DNA of 11,772 nucleotides from Bacteroidales bacterium UBA3724 (GCA_002371315.1 DFHL01000102.1:12539-24310); one strand, 5' to 3'. Positions 1 through 6,981 are shown, counted from the stretch's first letter. Notes: generated by a model from the sequence alone, not told the origin. Made by a program: numbers and translations.

Positions 1-959
1 GCAAAGTAGCAGCTGTCGTGGACAAAACGGCGGTGACCATACACCACACCGCCCACAACGCTGTCTGCCAGATAGTCAAACATTTGCTGCCGATCTTGGC
101 CACTACTGTTGTGCGTCTTGATTTCGGAAACAAAAAGCGAGTCGTCGTGGAGCAGCCACGTCCCGAACGGGGCACCATTTACCGAAGGTACTCCAATCCA
201 ATTTGAGCCACATTGCAGAGGGTCGTTGCCAAAGAACTCCATCACCAGCGTCAAGCCATTGGCCCTCTGTTGGAAAAGACCCTTGTGGCCATTGTAGGTC
301 ACCTCCTCGCGGTCCGAAGCGCAATGCAGATAGAACTCCTTGAACCTCTCGCTGCTATGATATATCACAGCCTGGTCCTGGCCCAACTTCGCGCGACCCG
401 ACTGGTATTCAGCCATTATCTTGTCCGAAATGAAGACATTGTCAACCACTTGCCCATTAACGACATTCAAGTAGCGCGTTCCCCGAGCCTCGTCGCTCTT
501 CTGCTCCTTTTTGTCTTTGGCCAGCAGCCTCAGTTCCAGAATGCCCGAATACCAGTCGGCCACCACGGCCGTCTCGCCCAAGGGTTGCTCCGAGTGCAGC
601 GGCGCAATGCGGAAATAGTCGGGCGCAACAATGGTGTCGATACCCGTCTCGGTCCACAGGTTGCCTTCGCGCGTGCGGAAACGCTTAGCCTCTATGGACA
701 GCAGCTTAATCTTTTCGTCGATAAGTTCCATCTTGGCGATATGGCCGCGGTTGTTGTTGAGGCTCCACGACTCGAAAGGGGTTGCACTCATAGTGCGCTG
801 AAAATAAGACATCACCACCGACGGCGCACAGCGGTCGACGGCGACGGCATACCGCTTGCCGTTCCACAGCAGCGTGTCGGCATCCTGCCCCGTCTGCGCG
901 CTGGCGCCCAGCACGCTGGCCAGCAGCAGCAACGTCAAAAGAAAGAGATTGCGTTTCAT
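1..959 (-). CDS. Secreted hypothetical protein, 3'-truncated by the window edge
   Basis: An open frame of 319 codons without a stop runs from an ATG at 957-959 to the left edge, so the C-terminus is missing. The first 21 residues are a typical Sec signal peptide: a KR pair, a leucine-rich core, then an ASA-Q site that suggests signal peptidase I cleavage and a periplasmic, surface or exported protein. The mature part begins with TGQDADTLLWNGKRYAV and has mixed alpha/beta character, with no catalytic motif that I recognise. It starts 9 bases after the stop of the lipoprotein gene at 969-1643 on the same strand, so the two are almost certainly cotranscribed and may share an envelope role. I do not recognise the family and assign no function. 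The reading frame is well supported by the signal peptide, the operon spacing and the lack of stops. Confidence 0.8.
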   Translation of the reverse strand, partial: MKRNLFLLTLLLLASVLGASAQTGQDADTLLWNGKRYAVAVDRCAPSVVMSYFQRTMSATPFESWSLNNNRGHIAKMELIDEKIKLLSIEAKRFRTREGNLWTETGIDTIVAPDYFRIAPLHSEQPLGETAVVADWYSGILELRLLAKDKKEQKSDEARGTRYLNVVNGQVVDNVFISDKIMAEYQSGRAKLGQDQAVIYHSSERFKEFYLHCASDREEVTYNGHKGLFQQRANGLTLVMEFFGNDPLQCGSNWIGVPSVNGAPFGTWLLHDDSLFVSEIKTHNSSGQDRQQMFDYLADSVVGGVVYGHRRFVHDSCYF

Positions 960-968
960 ATTACAGCT

Positions 969-1643
969 TTATTTTCGTTCAATGGTTGTGACATACCGCA
1001 GGTTCGTGTCGCGCAGCATATCGTTGGGAATTGTCCCCATAACATCCTGGGGTATAGGCATTCCAAGCAAGCCGAACAGTTCAACCCAATAGGTGGGAAA
1101 CTCGCCGCTGGCATTCTTGAAGTTCATCGGCATCTCGCCGAACACGTGCCGCCCGTCGCCGGTGATGTAGGCATTGCGGACCAGCTCGCTGCAGTACTGC
1201 TCCTCGTTGTCGGCCAGAAACCACGTGTCGTAGCCGCGCCCCACAAAGGTCTTGGCATTGGCGACGAAAGCGGCGGCATCGCTATTGTCTTTCAGCCGCA
1301 TAACGTCGAAGTGCGGATACGAGCCGTCCTTGAGCCTGAAGTCGGCAAAGAACGTGTCAATCGGATAGCGCGCCACGCCGCGCTTGATGGTGGCATCGAT
1401 GACAAACGTCGAGTCGGCATCGGTCTCGACTATCGCCACGTGGATGTAGTTCAGCGCGCCGCTGTCGGCTGCGGCCCGACTGGCGGCCGTGTCCGAAAGG
1501 GTATAGTCCATCGGAATGCCGACAAAAATCAGGTCGCCGCTCTGCAGGCCCGTCCCCTGCCCGGCCTCGGCCTGCCCAGCGCCCCCTCGGCACGAAGCAA
1601 AGACCGTCAGCATCAGCAACAAAGGAAAGATTACTCGTTTCAT
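969..1643 (-). CDS. YiiX/YebB-like permuted NlpC/P60 cysteine hydrolase lipoprotein
   Basis: This 224-residue protein starts with a lipoprotein signal peptide whose lipobox is FAS-C18, so it is probably anchored in the outer or inner membrane facing the periplasm. The mature part matches the circularly permuted papain-like YiiX/YaeF group of NlpC/P60 (Peptidase_C92): GDLIF at 36-40, then a histidine in YIHVAIVE (H68), and only later the cysteine in YCSELV (C151, with E153). Histidine before cysteine is the mark of the permuted fold. Members are predicted amidases, thioesterases or peptidases acting on cell-wall peptides or lipids; the substrate here cannot be read from sequence. It is the first gene of a two-gene unit with the secreted protein downstream (9-base gap). 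I see no convincing TAnnTTTG promoter upstream. Family call is strong; substrate unknown. Confidence 0.85.
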   Translation of the reverse strand: MKRVIFPLLLMLTVFASCRGGAGQAEAGQGTGLQSGDLIFVGIPMDYTLSDTAASRAAADSGALNYIHVAIVETDADSTFVIDATIKRGVARYPIDTFFADFRLKDGSYPHFDVMRLKDNSDAAAFVANAKTFVGRGYDTWFLADNEEQYCSELVRNAYITGDGRHVFGEMPMNFKNASGEFPTYWVELFGLLGMPIPQDVMGTIPNDMLRDTNLRYVTTIERK

Positions 1644-1715
1644 ACTGTCAAGATTGATTTATATATTATAATAGTATACTCTAAATTTCTGACTCGAATT
1701 AGAACAACATATTAT

Positions 1716-1860
1716 TTAAGTAATTAGTCAAATTAATTTGACATTTATTGTAATTTACGGGCATTCGCGTTCTAAAAAACAATTTCTGGCTAATTGCTGT
1801 TAAATTGCTGACAATTGCTGTTAAAAAGAATACGGACGCTTTTTTTGACCATTTACTTAA
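1716..1860. repeat. TIR-bounded intergenic repeat, copy 1 (145 bases)
   Basis: The left end TTAAGTAATTAGTCAAA (1716-1732) and right end TTTGACCATTTACTTAA (1844-1860) are inverted copies, 15 of 17 matching. The left end runs into a perfect 16-base palindrome, GTCAAATTAATTTGAC (1727-1742). The interior has three AATTGCTG words (about 1792-1820) and a CGCGTTC word. The same ends and interior words recur at 11300-11616, so this is one member of a repeat family rather than chance symmetry. It has no coding capacity. It resembles a non-autonomous MITE-like element, but no target-site duplication is clear, so mobility is inference. Confidence 0.7.
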
Positions 1861-1873
1861 AATCAACGTGCAT

Positions 1874-1910
1874 AAAAAACGGCACAAGACGCAAAAAATT
1901 GCGTTGTGCC
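1874..1910 (-). terminator. Rho-independent terminator of prfA
   Basis: GGCACAA-GA-CGC (1881-1892) pairs with GCGTTGTGCC (1901-1910): a 10-pair stem with a two-base bulge and an A/T-rich loop. On the minus strand it is followed directly by a six-T run (1874-1879). It lies about 50 bases after the prfA stop. T residues also follow on the plus strand (1914-1918), so it could work in both directions. Confidence 0.85.
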
Positions 1911-1960
1911 ATATTTTTGTCCCTCCTCAAAGTCCCGGGCCGAGGCACCCAAAGCGAGCG

Positions 1961-3031
1961 TCAACCCACCGAAGCCTTCAGCTTCTCGGCATTCTCGGCC
2001 AGCTGCAGGGCCTCGATGCACTCCTCGATGTCGCCGTCCATAAACGCCGGCAGGTTGTGCATCGACCAGCCAATGCGGTGGTCGGTCACGCGGCTCTGCG
2101 GATAGTTGTAGGTGCGCACCTTCTCGCTGCGGTCGCCCGTGGCCACCATCGTCTTGCGCTTCGACGACATCTCCTCCATATACTTGTTGTACTCGCGCTC
2201 GTAAAGGCGCGTGCGCAGCAGGGTCATAGCCTTCTCCATATTCTTGATTTGCGACTTCTGGTCCTGCATCGAAACGACGATGCCCGTCGGTATATGCGTC
2301 AGGCGCACAGCCGAATAGGTGGTGTTGACCGACTGGCCGCCGGGGCCGCTGGCGCAGAAAATCTCCTTCTTGATGTCGGCGGGATTCAGCTCGACGTCAA
2401 ACTCTTCGGCCTCGGGCAGCACCACGACGGCGGCCGCCGAGGTGTGGACGCGTCCCTGCGTCTCGGTGGCCGGCACGCGCTGCACGCGGTGCACGCCGCT
2501 CTCGTACTTCAGCGTGCCATACACCTTCTCGCCCGACACGTTGAAAGTGATGTCCTTATACCCGCCGGCCGTACCCTCGTTGAAGTCGGCCACCTCGACC
2601 TTCCAGCCCTTCTTTTCGCAATAGCGCGTGTACATACGGAACAAATCGCCGGCAAACAGGCAGGCCTCGTCGCCGCCCGTGCCGCCACGGATTTCGACCA
2701 CAGCGTTCTTCGAGTCCTGAGGGTCGGCAGGAATAAGCATAATGCGGATCTCCTCCTCCATCTGCTCCTTGCGCTGCTGCGACGCCGTCAGCTCCTCCTT
2801 GGCCATCTCGCGCAGCTCCTCGTCCTTCTCGGCCGACAGCAGCTCCTTGCACTCGGCAATGGTGTCTATCAGCGACTTATACTGATGGTAAGCCCTCACC
2901 ACGGGCTGCAGGTCCTTGTAGTCCTTGCTCAGCTTGACATATCGCTTCATATCGGACGTGATGGCAGGGTCGTTCATCTGCTGCTCTATCTCACAATAGC
3001 GGGAATATATAGCCTCAAGTTTGTCTAACAT
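1961..3031 (-). CDS. prfA: Peptide chain release factor 1 (RF1)
   Basis: RF1 recognises UAA and UAG in the ribosomal A site and triggers hydrolysis of peptidyl-tRNA. The 356-residue length is normal for the family. The N-terminal part (1-100) is a helical coiled-coil domain. The codon-recognition tripeptide is PAT at 187-189 within HRVQRVPATETQGR, the PxT signature of RF1; RF2 would have SPF. The catalytic GGQ is at 231-233 in ASGPGGQSVN, where the glutamine is normally methylated by PrmC. The C-terminus (DHRIGWSMHNL) is also typical. The gene is complete from ATG to stop, with a Bacteroidota promoter about 50 bases upstream and a strong terminator downstream, so it looks monocistronic. No Shine-Dalgarno site is seen, which is common in this phylum. 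Confidence 0.98.
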   Translation of the reverse strand: MLDKLEAIYSRYCEIEQQMNDPAITSDMKRYVKLSKDYKDLQPVVRAYHQYKSLIDTIAECKELLSAEKDEELREMAKEELTASQQRKEQMEEEIRIMLIPADPQDSKNAVVEIRGGTGGDEACLFAGDLFRMYTRYCEKKGWKVEVADFNEGTAGGYKDITFNVSGEKVYGTLKYESGVHRVQRVPATETQGRVHTSAAAVVVLPEAEEFDVELNPADIKKEIFCASGPGGQSVNTTYSAVRLTHIPTGIVVSMQDQKSQIKNMEKAMTLLRTRLYEREYNKYMEEMSSKRKTMVATGDRSEKVRTYNYPQSRVTDHRIGWSMHNLPAFMDGDIEECIEALQLAENAEKLKASVG

Positions 3032-3079
3032 ACTGGTTCAGATAATGATATATACAAATTTTGTTTACAGTGCGGATTG

Positions 3080-3087
3080 CAAAATTA
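3080..3087 (-). promoter_or_regulatory. Predicted prfA promoter, -7 element
   Basis: On the minus strand the sequence reads TAATTTTG, an exact match to the Bacteroidota -7 consensus TAnnTTTG. It sits about 50 bases upstream of the prfA ATG. A -33 match is only weak (TTTC within the inner end of the foldback at 3101-3264). Confidence 0.55.
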
Positions 3088-3100
3088 CGAAAAAAATTTT

Positions 3101-3264
3101 AGAAACTGTTTTGATTTTATCGATGAGTATTATTGGGCATAGAATCGAGTGTTTTTTTTGCGGTATCGAGGGCGCAATGGGGTTCCATTGTAACCGAGAG
3201 ACCGTGAAAAAAGCACCGAATATATGGCATAAGAATTTCATTGGATAAATTCAAAACAGTTTCT
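3101..3264. repeat. 164-base imperfect palindrome (foldback)
   Basis: Two 80-base arms (3101-3180 and 3185-3264) flank a four-base GGTT loop. The outer 20 bases, AGAAACTGTTTTGATTTTAT against the inverted right end, match at 19 of 20 positions, and the inner CAATGG/CCATTG pair perfectly. By hand count 53 of 80 positions pair with no gaps, with best conservation at the two ends of each arm. It lies between the stop of the symporter gene (3284) and the prfA promoter. On the minus strand it is followed by TTTTTT (3091-3096), so a transcript could fold into a very long terminator-like hairpin. It may instead be a decayed foldback element. No coding capacity is seen. Confidence 0.75.
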
Positions 3265-3283
3265 TAATCCGCCGCACCTTCTT

Positions 3284-4216
3284 TCATTTGCCGGCCGGCG
3301 CGGCACCGGCCGACGCACCGGCAGCCTCGCGCTGCTGCTGGCGCCACATCTGCCAGCTGTTCCACACATTCTGGAACACGCTGTAGAAAGCCAGAAACAC
3401 CGACGCCAGCGGCGTCAGGTAGTAGCCTGCCATCCAGATGCCCATAGCCGTGTTCTTCTGCCCCAGCAGCTGGCCCCCGCTCACCTTGTCGCCATAGCGG
3501 CCCCCAAGCCAGCGGCCAAAGCCGAACTGCAGGATGCAGAACAGCAGCGCCGCGATGCCTAACCAGATGATGCTGTGCCAGTTGCCCTCGCCGTGAAGGA
3601 AGATGAAGTCGATGGTCTGACCCAGCGTGAACAGCAGCGCCACGGCCCACAGATAGAACGACAGCCCCTTGTAGCGGCGCAGGAAATCGCTGCCTCGGGG
3701 CCACCACAGCTCCAGTGCCAGGGCGGCAAAAAACGGCACACCGAGCACGGCACCTATGCGGCGCAGTATCAGCCAGAAAGACTCGAAGAAGGGCATATCC
3801 TGATGCGTGCCGATGAACGAAAAATAGACCGGCGCCACCACCGCAACCAGCAGGTTGCCAACAATGGTGTAGGTCGTCACCGTCTCGCGGTTGGCGCCAA
3901 GCATACAGCTGACGACGGCCACGCTCGACGCCACGGGGCACAGCACCCCTATCAGCACTCCCTCGGCCACCACGCCATCGGCGCCCAACCATCTCAGCGC
4001 CAGATAACTGCCAAGGCTGACCGTTACCTGAAACAGCATCAGCCACAGGTCGAGCCAGCACAGCCGCAACCGGCGGATGTCCACCGCCGAGAAGGTGAGC
4101 AGCAGGATGGTGAAGATGAGGTACGGCACCAAAAAGCTGAACATCGCGCACCAGCGGTGCAGCAACAGGCCCAGAACGATGGCCGCAGGCAATATGTAAC
4201 TTCTGTATTTCTGCAT
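3284..4216 (-). CDS. Bile acid:sodium symporter (BASS/SBF) family membrane transporter
   Basis: A 310-residue inner-membrane protein with about eight to ten hydrophobic helices, matching the SBF/BASS fold (ten helices, about 300 residues). Family-like stretches are CPVASSVAVVSCMLGANR (93-110) followed by VGNLLVAVVAP (119-129), corresponding to the first unwound-helix crossover, and GQKNTAMGIW (252-261), corresponding to the second, sodium-binding crossover. Family members couple sodium influx to uptake of organic anions such as bile acids, pantoate or keto acids; the substrate cannot be set here. The frame continues upstream to an ATG at 4327, but a good promoter at 4294-4301 lies inside that extension, so I start at the ATG at 4214-4216, where MQKYRSYILP begins the first helix. 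The tail (about 295-310) is alanine/glycine-rich and likely disordered. Confidence 0.85.
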   Translation of the reverse strand: MQKYRSYILPAAIVLGLLLHRWCAMFSFLVPYLIFTILLLTFSAVDIRRLRLCWLDLWLMLFQVTVSLGSYLALRWLGADGVVAEGVLIGVLCPVASSVAVVSCMLGANRETVTTYTIVGNLLVAVVAPVYFSFIGTHQDMPFFESFWLILRRIGAVLGVPFFAALALELWWPRGSDFLRRYKGLSFYLWAVALLFTLGQTIDFIFLHGEGNWHSIIWLGIAALLFCILQFGFGRWLGGRYGDKVSGGQLLGQKNTAMGIWMAGYYLTPLASVFLAFYSVFQNVWNSWQMWRQQQREAAGASAGAAPAGK

Positions 4217-4293
4217 CACGAAAATTCGGCAAACGCCGTCAGCACACTGTAGTTCAAATACTTGAACCACTCCCCCACTCCGTTTTGCCGCTG

Positions 4294-4324
4294 CAAAAAT
4301 ACTCATTTCCGGCAAACCGCGCAA
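4294..4324 (-). promoter_or_regulatory. Predicted promoter of the SBF transporter gene
   Basis: On the minus strand TATTTTTG (4294-4301) fits the Bacteroidota -7 consensus, and GTTG (4322-4325) lies 20 bases upstream at the -33 position. It predicts a transcript start near 4287, downstream of the ATG at 4327, and so supports the shorter start at 4216. Confidence 0.65.
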
Positions 4325-4592
4325 CATCCCCGCCCGCCATCAGGGCCAAAATCATCAGCCCATCGCCGCCCGCACACCCCTTTCGGCCTGAAATTCAGCC
4401 GATAACACCCCTTCTCGTCAGGAGATGAAACCGACCGTCATTTTAACTTAAAATTACCAAAGCCCACTGGCGAAAAATTTAACAAATCTTTGATTGGACT
4501 TTGGTAGGAGTTTGGGTGAACTTTGGTCCCCTTCATTTGGCTCGTTTTCAACGAAATAAGCAAAAGCGAAAATTTGCCAGATTTTAACAGTT

Positions 4593-4625
4593 TTTAAGTT
4601 AAATCCATTAACATTTTAACTTAAA
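4593..4625. repeat. Perfect 11-base inverted repeat
   Basis: TTTAAGTTAAA (4593-4603) and TTTAACTTAAA (4615-4625) are exact inverted copies around an 11-base AT-rich loop. A near-copy of the right arm is at 4441-4452. It lies 70-100 bases upstream of the radical SAM promoter, a place where a regulator could bind. It is too AT-rich and lacks the T run for a terminator. Confidence 0.5.
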
Positions 4626-4695
4626 TTTTAACATTCCGTTTTGGCTTCGAAGGGCAGGCGAAAATAATTTTTTCGGCGATGTCAGAAATAAATCG

Positions 4696-4703
4696 TATCT
4701 TTG
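4696..4703 (+). promoter_or_regulatory. Promoter of the radical SAM gene, -7 element
   Basis: TATCTTTG is an exact match to TAnnTTTG and is followed by CAAA, as is common in this phylum. A T-rich -33 region (TTTTTTC, about 4667-4673) lies upstream. The likely transcript start near 4710 leaves a 20-base leader before the ATG at 4731 and excludes a start further upstream. Confidence 0.8.
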
Positions 4704-4730
4704 CAAATTATTTCAAAAAACACACACAAT

Positions 4731-5486
4731 ATGTTGAGAGAAGAGACGGTCTTCGGACCCATACATAGCCGCCGCCTCGGCACATCGCTGGGTATCAACC
4801 TGCTGCCCGAGAAAGGCAAATTCTGCAACTTCGACTGCATCTACTGCGAATGCGGCTGGAACCGCGACGGGCGCGGCGACACCGTGCTGCCCAGCGCCGA
4901 GAAGGTGCGCCACGACCTGTCGAACAAGCTGCAGGACCTCTATGCCGACAACGTCAAGGTCGACTCCATCACCTTCAGCGGCGACGGCGAGTCGACGCTG
5001 AACCCTGATTTTGCGCAGATTATCGACGACACGCTGCGCCTGCGCGACCAGTTTGCGCCCCAGGCCAAGGTGTCGGTGCTGAGCAATGCCACGCGCGTCC
5101 ACATCCCCGAGGTGTTCGCCGCCCTGCGCCGCGTCGACAACCCGATAATGAAAATCGACGCGCCCACCAACGAGCTGATTGCCAAGATCAACAACCCCGC
5201 GCCGGGCTACGACGTGCAGCGCGTCGTCGAGGCCCTGAAGCAGTTCGGCGGCGATTTCATCCTGCAGTGGTGTCTGCTGCGCAGCCCCGACTTCGACTCG
5301 ACGCGCGACGAGGTGGTGCTTCCGATGCTCGACATCATCCGCACGCTGCATCCGCGCGAGGTGATGGCCTATACCATCGACCGCCCCACCCCCGCCCAGA
5401 ACCTGCAGAAGGTCACCCCCGACGAGATGCACACCCTCCTCAAGCCCCTCATCGACGAAGGCTTCGCCGTGCAAATAAAAGGGTGA
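4731..5486 (+). CDS. Radical SAM protein, COG0731-like
   Basis: This 251-residue cytosolic protein has the radical SAM cluster motif C32-x3-C36-x2-C39 (CNFDCIYC), which binds a [4Fe-4S] cluster and cleaves S-adenosylmethionine to a 5'-deoxyadenosyl radical. The SAM-binding GGE-like strand is SGDGESTLNP (83-92). The N-terminus FGPIHSRRLGTSLGINLLP is characteristic of COG0731, the group that includes the archaeal wyosine enzyme Taw1/TYW1. Bacteria do not make wyosine by that route, so the substrate of bacterial members is unknown to me. C41 directly after the cluster motif is an extra cysteine. The frame can be extended to a TTG at 4701, but that codon overlaps the promoter, so the ATG at 4731 is preferred. 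It faces the downstream ATPase gene tail-to-tail, 34 bases apart, and appears to stand alone. Confidence 0.9.
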   Translation: MLREETVFGPIHSRRLGTSLGINLLPEKGKFCNFDCIYCECGWNRDGRGDTVLPSAEKVRHDLSNKLQDLYADNVKVDSITFSGDGESTLNPDFAQIIDDTLRLRDQFAPQAKVSVLSNATRVHIPEVFAALRRVDNPIMKIDAPTNELIAKINNPAPGYDVQRVVEALKQFGGDFILQWCLLRSPDFDSTRDEVVLPMLDIIRTLHPREVMAYTIDRPTPAQNLQKVTPDEMHTLLKPLIDEGFAVQIKG

Positions 5487-5520
5487 TTACCGAGCCGGCA
5501 TTTGACGCATTGTCACGACA

Positions 5521-6819
5521 TCAGAAGAAAACCGACATATACAGAGGCAGATAGGTGGCATTTTCGCCCTGTTCAACGTTGCAGGGGCCGAACACTATGC
5601 TGCGGCCTATTTTGTCGGCGTATCTTTCTATGGCGGCATCCAGCGAGGCGTGTTTGCGGTAGTTGCTGCCTGATTTTACTTCGACGATGTCAATCTTGCC
5701 GTTGTTGGGCAGCACAAAGTCAAGCTCCTGGCGGCTCTTGTGGTCGTAATAGTGCAGTGGAATCCCTTTGGCGGCCAAGGCACAGGCAATCTGGTTCTCG
5801 GCCAAAGCCCCTTCGTTTATGCCGATGTCGCCATTCATCACCCGCAGTTGCAGGTTGTGCAGCAACATACTGCTCATCAGGCCGGTGTCGACCAGATACA
5901 GCTTGTAGAGGCTGCGGTTTTCGGTGGCTTCGAACGGAAGCTCTAACGCCTTGGTGTTGAAAGAATAATACGCAAGTCCAGCATCAACAATCCACTGGGT
6001 AGGATTGTCGTATTTGCGGCGTGAAGCCCCTTGCTCCAGGTTTGCCAACACAAATCGCTTGTCCTGTTTCCCCAGTTCCGACGGTATTGCATTGAACACC
6101 TGCTGCGCTGCCGACCTGTAATTGCCTGCGTATTTGGATATGTCGGCCTTGTAGGTGGTCATTATCGAACGCTGGGCCTTCACGACCTGCCGGAAGTCGT
6201 TTTGCTCAACAAAGGCCCGCACGACGTCAGGCATTCCGCCAACAACCAGATACTCACGCCAATAACGGCTAATCTGTTCGTGTATTGGCAACGGTACGGG
6301 GACCGTTTTCGCATAGCATTCCTTCAGAAGGCTTATAACATCGCCACTTATACCCTTGGCCCAAAGAAACTCTTCGAAATCCAAAGGATAGACCATTATC
6401 TCCTCTTCGAAGCCGACAGGATACGAGGGAATATCTTTATAGTTGATTCCCAGCAGCGAACCCGACTCAATATAGTCATATTTCGCTTCCTCGACCAGGA
6501 ACTTTATCGCCGTTCTGGCTTTGGGACATTCCTGTATTTCGTCGAAAAAAACCAGCGTGCGCCCTTCCTCGAATGGCCCAAAACCAATAGCGGAAAGGTT
6601 CAGGATAATGGTCCGTGTGTCCAAAGAGCCATCAAAAGCGGCTTTTGCATCGGGATATTTTAAAAAATTAACCTCAACAAAATGGGCGTAATTTTCCTTA
6701 GCAAACATCCTCACCGAAGTCGTTTTTCCGACCTGACGCGCGCCGTTCAGCAGCAACGCCTTTCTCGAAGGACTATCTTTCCACAACATAAGTTGTTGTA
6801 TTACTTTTCTTTGAAACAT
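5521..6819 (-). CDS. AAA_14/DUF4143 family ATPase
   Basis: A 432-residue protein with the usual architecture of this family. The N-terminal P-loop domain has Walker A G26-ARQVGK-T33 and Walker B LVFFDE (89-94), with YIESGSLLGI as a sensor-like strand. A helical winged part follows. The C-terminal DUF4143 domain contains a PD-(D/E)XK nuclease-like signature: E365-L-D367, then E380-V-K382 in DIVEVKSG. Length is normal (about 380-450). Proteins of this group are abundant and often multicopy in gut Bacteroidales; their role is not established, with DNA-related or toxin-antitoxin-like roles suggested for relatives. The ATG at 6817-6819 is secure: an in-frame TAG lies one codon upstream, and a good promoter lies 24-31 bases upstream. 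The gene stands alone. Its upstream 33-base repeats suggest dedicated control. Confidence 0.93.
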   Translation of the reverse strand: MFQRKVIQQLMLWKDSPSRKALLLNGARQVGKTTSVRMFAKENYAHFVEVNFLKYPDAKAAFDGSLDTRTIILNLSAIGFGPFEEGRTLVFFDEIQECPKARTAIKFLVEEAKYDYIESGSLLGINYKDIPSYPVGFEEEIMVYPLDFEEFLWAKGISGDVISLLKECYAKTVPVPLPIHEQISRYWREYLVVGGMPDVVRAFVEQNDFRQVVKAQRSIMTTYKADISKYAGNYRSAAQQVFNAIPSELGKQDKRFVLANLEQGASRRKYDNPTQWIVDAGLAYYSFNTKALELPFEATENRSLYKLYLVDTGLMSSMLLHNLQLRVMNGDIGINEGALAENQIACALAAKGIPLHYYDHKSRQELDFVLPNNGKIDIVEVKSGSNYRKHASLDAAIERYADKIGRSIVFGPCNVEQGENATYLPLYMSVFF

Positions 6820-6843
6820 TTTCTATTCTTTGTTTTTATAATG

Positions 6844-6874
6844 CAAAGATACACTAATTTTTCTATTCTCGCAA
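6844..6874 (-). promoter_or_regulatory. Promoter of the AAA_14/DUF4143 ATPase gene
   Basis: On the minus strand TATCTTTG (6844-6851) matches the -7 consensus exactly, and TTG (6872-6874) lies 20 bases upstream at the -33 position. That TTG is the end of the conserved box of the first 33-base repeat, so the promoter and the repeat array are physically joined. The leader would be about 17 bases. Confidence 0.8.
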
Positions 6875-6981
6875 CTTTTTGCAGCCTTTTTAGGGGTAAA
6901 ATTACAACTTTTTGCAACCTTTTTTGGAGTAATATTGCAACTTTTTGCAGCATTTTTAGGGGTAAAATTGCAACTTTTTGC
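6872..6981. repeat. 33-base tandem repeat array (three full units plus a partial fourth)
   Basis: The box CAACTTTTTGC starts at 6872, 6905, 6938 and 6971, an exact 33-base period. Units 1 and 3 match at 31 of 33 positions; units 2 and 3 at 28 of 33; unit 4 keeps only the box. Each box has a small dyad on the minus strand (GCAA-AAAG-TTGC, perfect in units 3 and 4 and, with the preceding base, unit 1). The rest of the unit is TTTTTAGGGGTAAAATT-like. The array sits immediately upstream of the ATPase promoter and supplies its -33 TTG. Direct abutment without unique spacers rules out CRISPR. A period near three helical turns suits repeated protein binding on one face, which is inference. Confidence 0.85.

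Larger units (their letters stand above)
1644..1960. other. Gene-free spacer between prfA and the lipoprotein operon
   Basis: No credible gene lies here. The spacer holds a TIR-bounded repeat (1716-1860) and the prfA terminator (1881-1910). The strip next to the lipoprotein start (1644-1715) is AT-rich and probably contains that operon's promoter, but no site close to the Bacteroidota consensus could be picked out. Confidence 0.7.
4217..4730. promoter_or_regulatory. Divergent intergenic region (514 bases)
   Basis: This region separates two outward-facing genes and carries a promoter for each. The middle (4434-4630) is AT-rich with several short repeats: ACTTTGGT twice in direct orientation (4498-4505, 4520-4527) and its core inverted once (ACCAAAG, 4456-4462), plus TTTTAACTTAAA-type words at 4441 and 4614 and an inverted copy at 4593. 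A small stem (CGGC-TGA/TCA-GCCG, 4384-4401) has no T run. I see no credible gene, tRNA or riboswitch. Confidence 0.6.

Noticed and set aside
213..1727. Long plus-strand open frame (504 codons)
   Set aside because: It is antisense to the lipoprotein and secreted-protein genes; the GC-rich codons on the other strand suppress stops, and its product has no family features.
3021..3248. 75-codon plus-strand frame in the prfA/symporter spacer
   Set aside because: It overlaps the prfA start and runs through the 164-base foldback; it has no promoter and no recognisable sequence.
4217..4327. Longer N-terminus of the SBF transporter from the ATG at 4327
   Set aside because: The best promoter for the gene (4294-4301) lies inside it, and the extra 37 residues show no family character.
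6872..6981. Possible CRISPR array
   Set aside because: Units are contiguous and include the variable positions; there are no unique spacers, and no cas gene is present.
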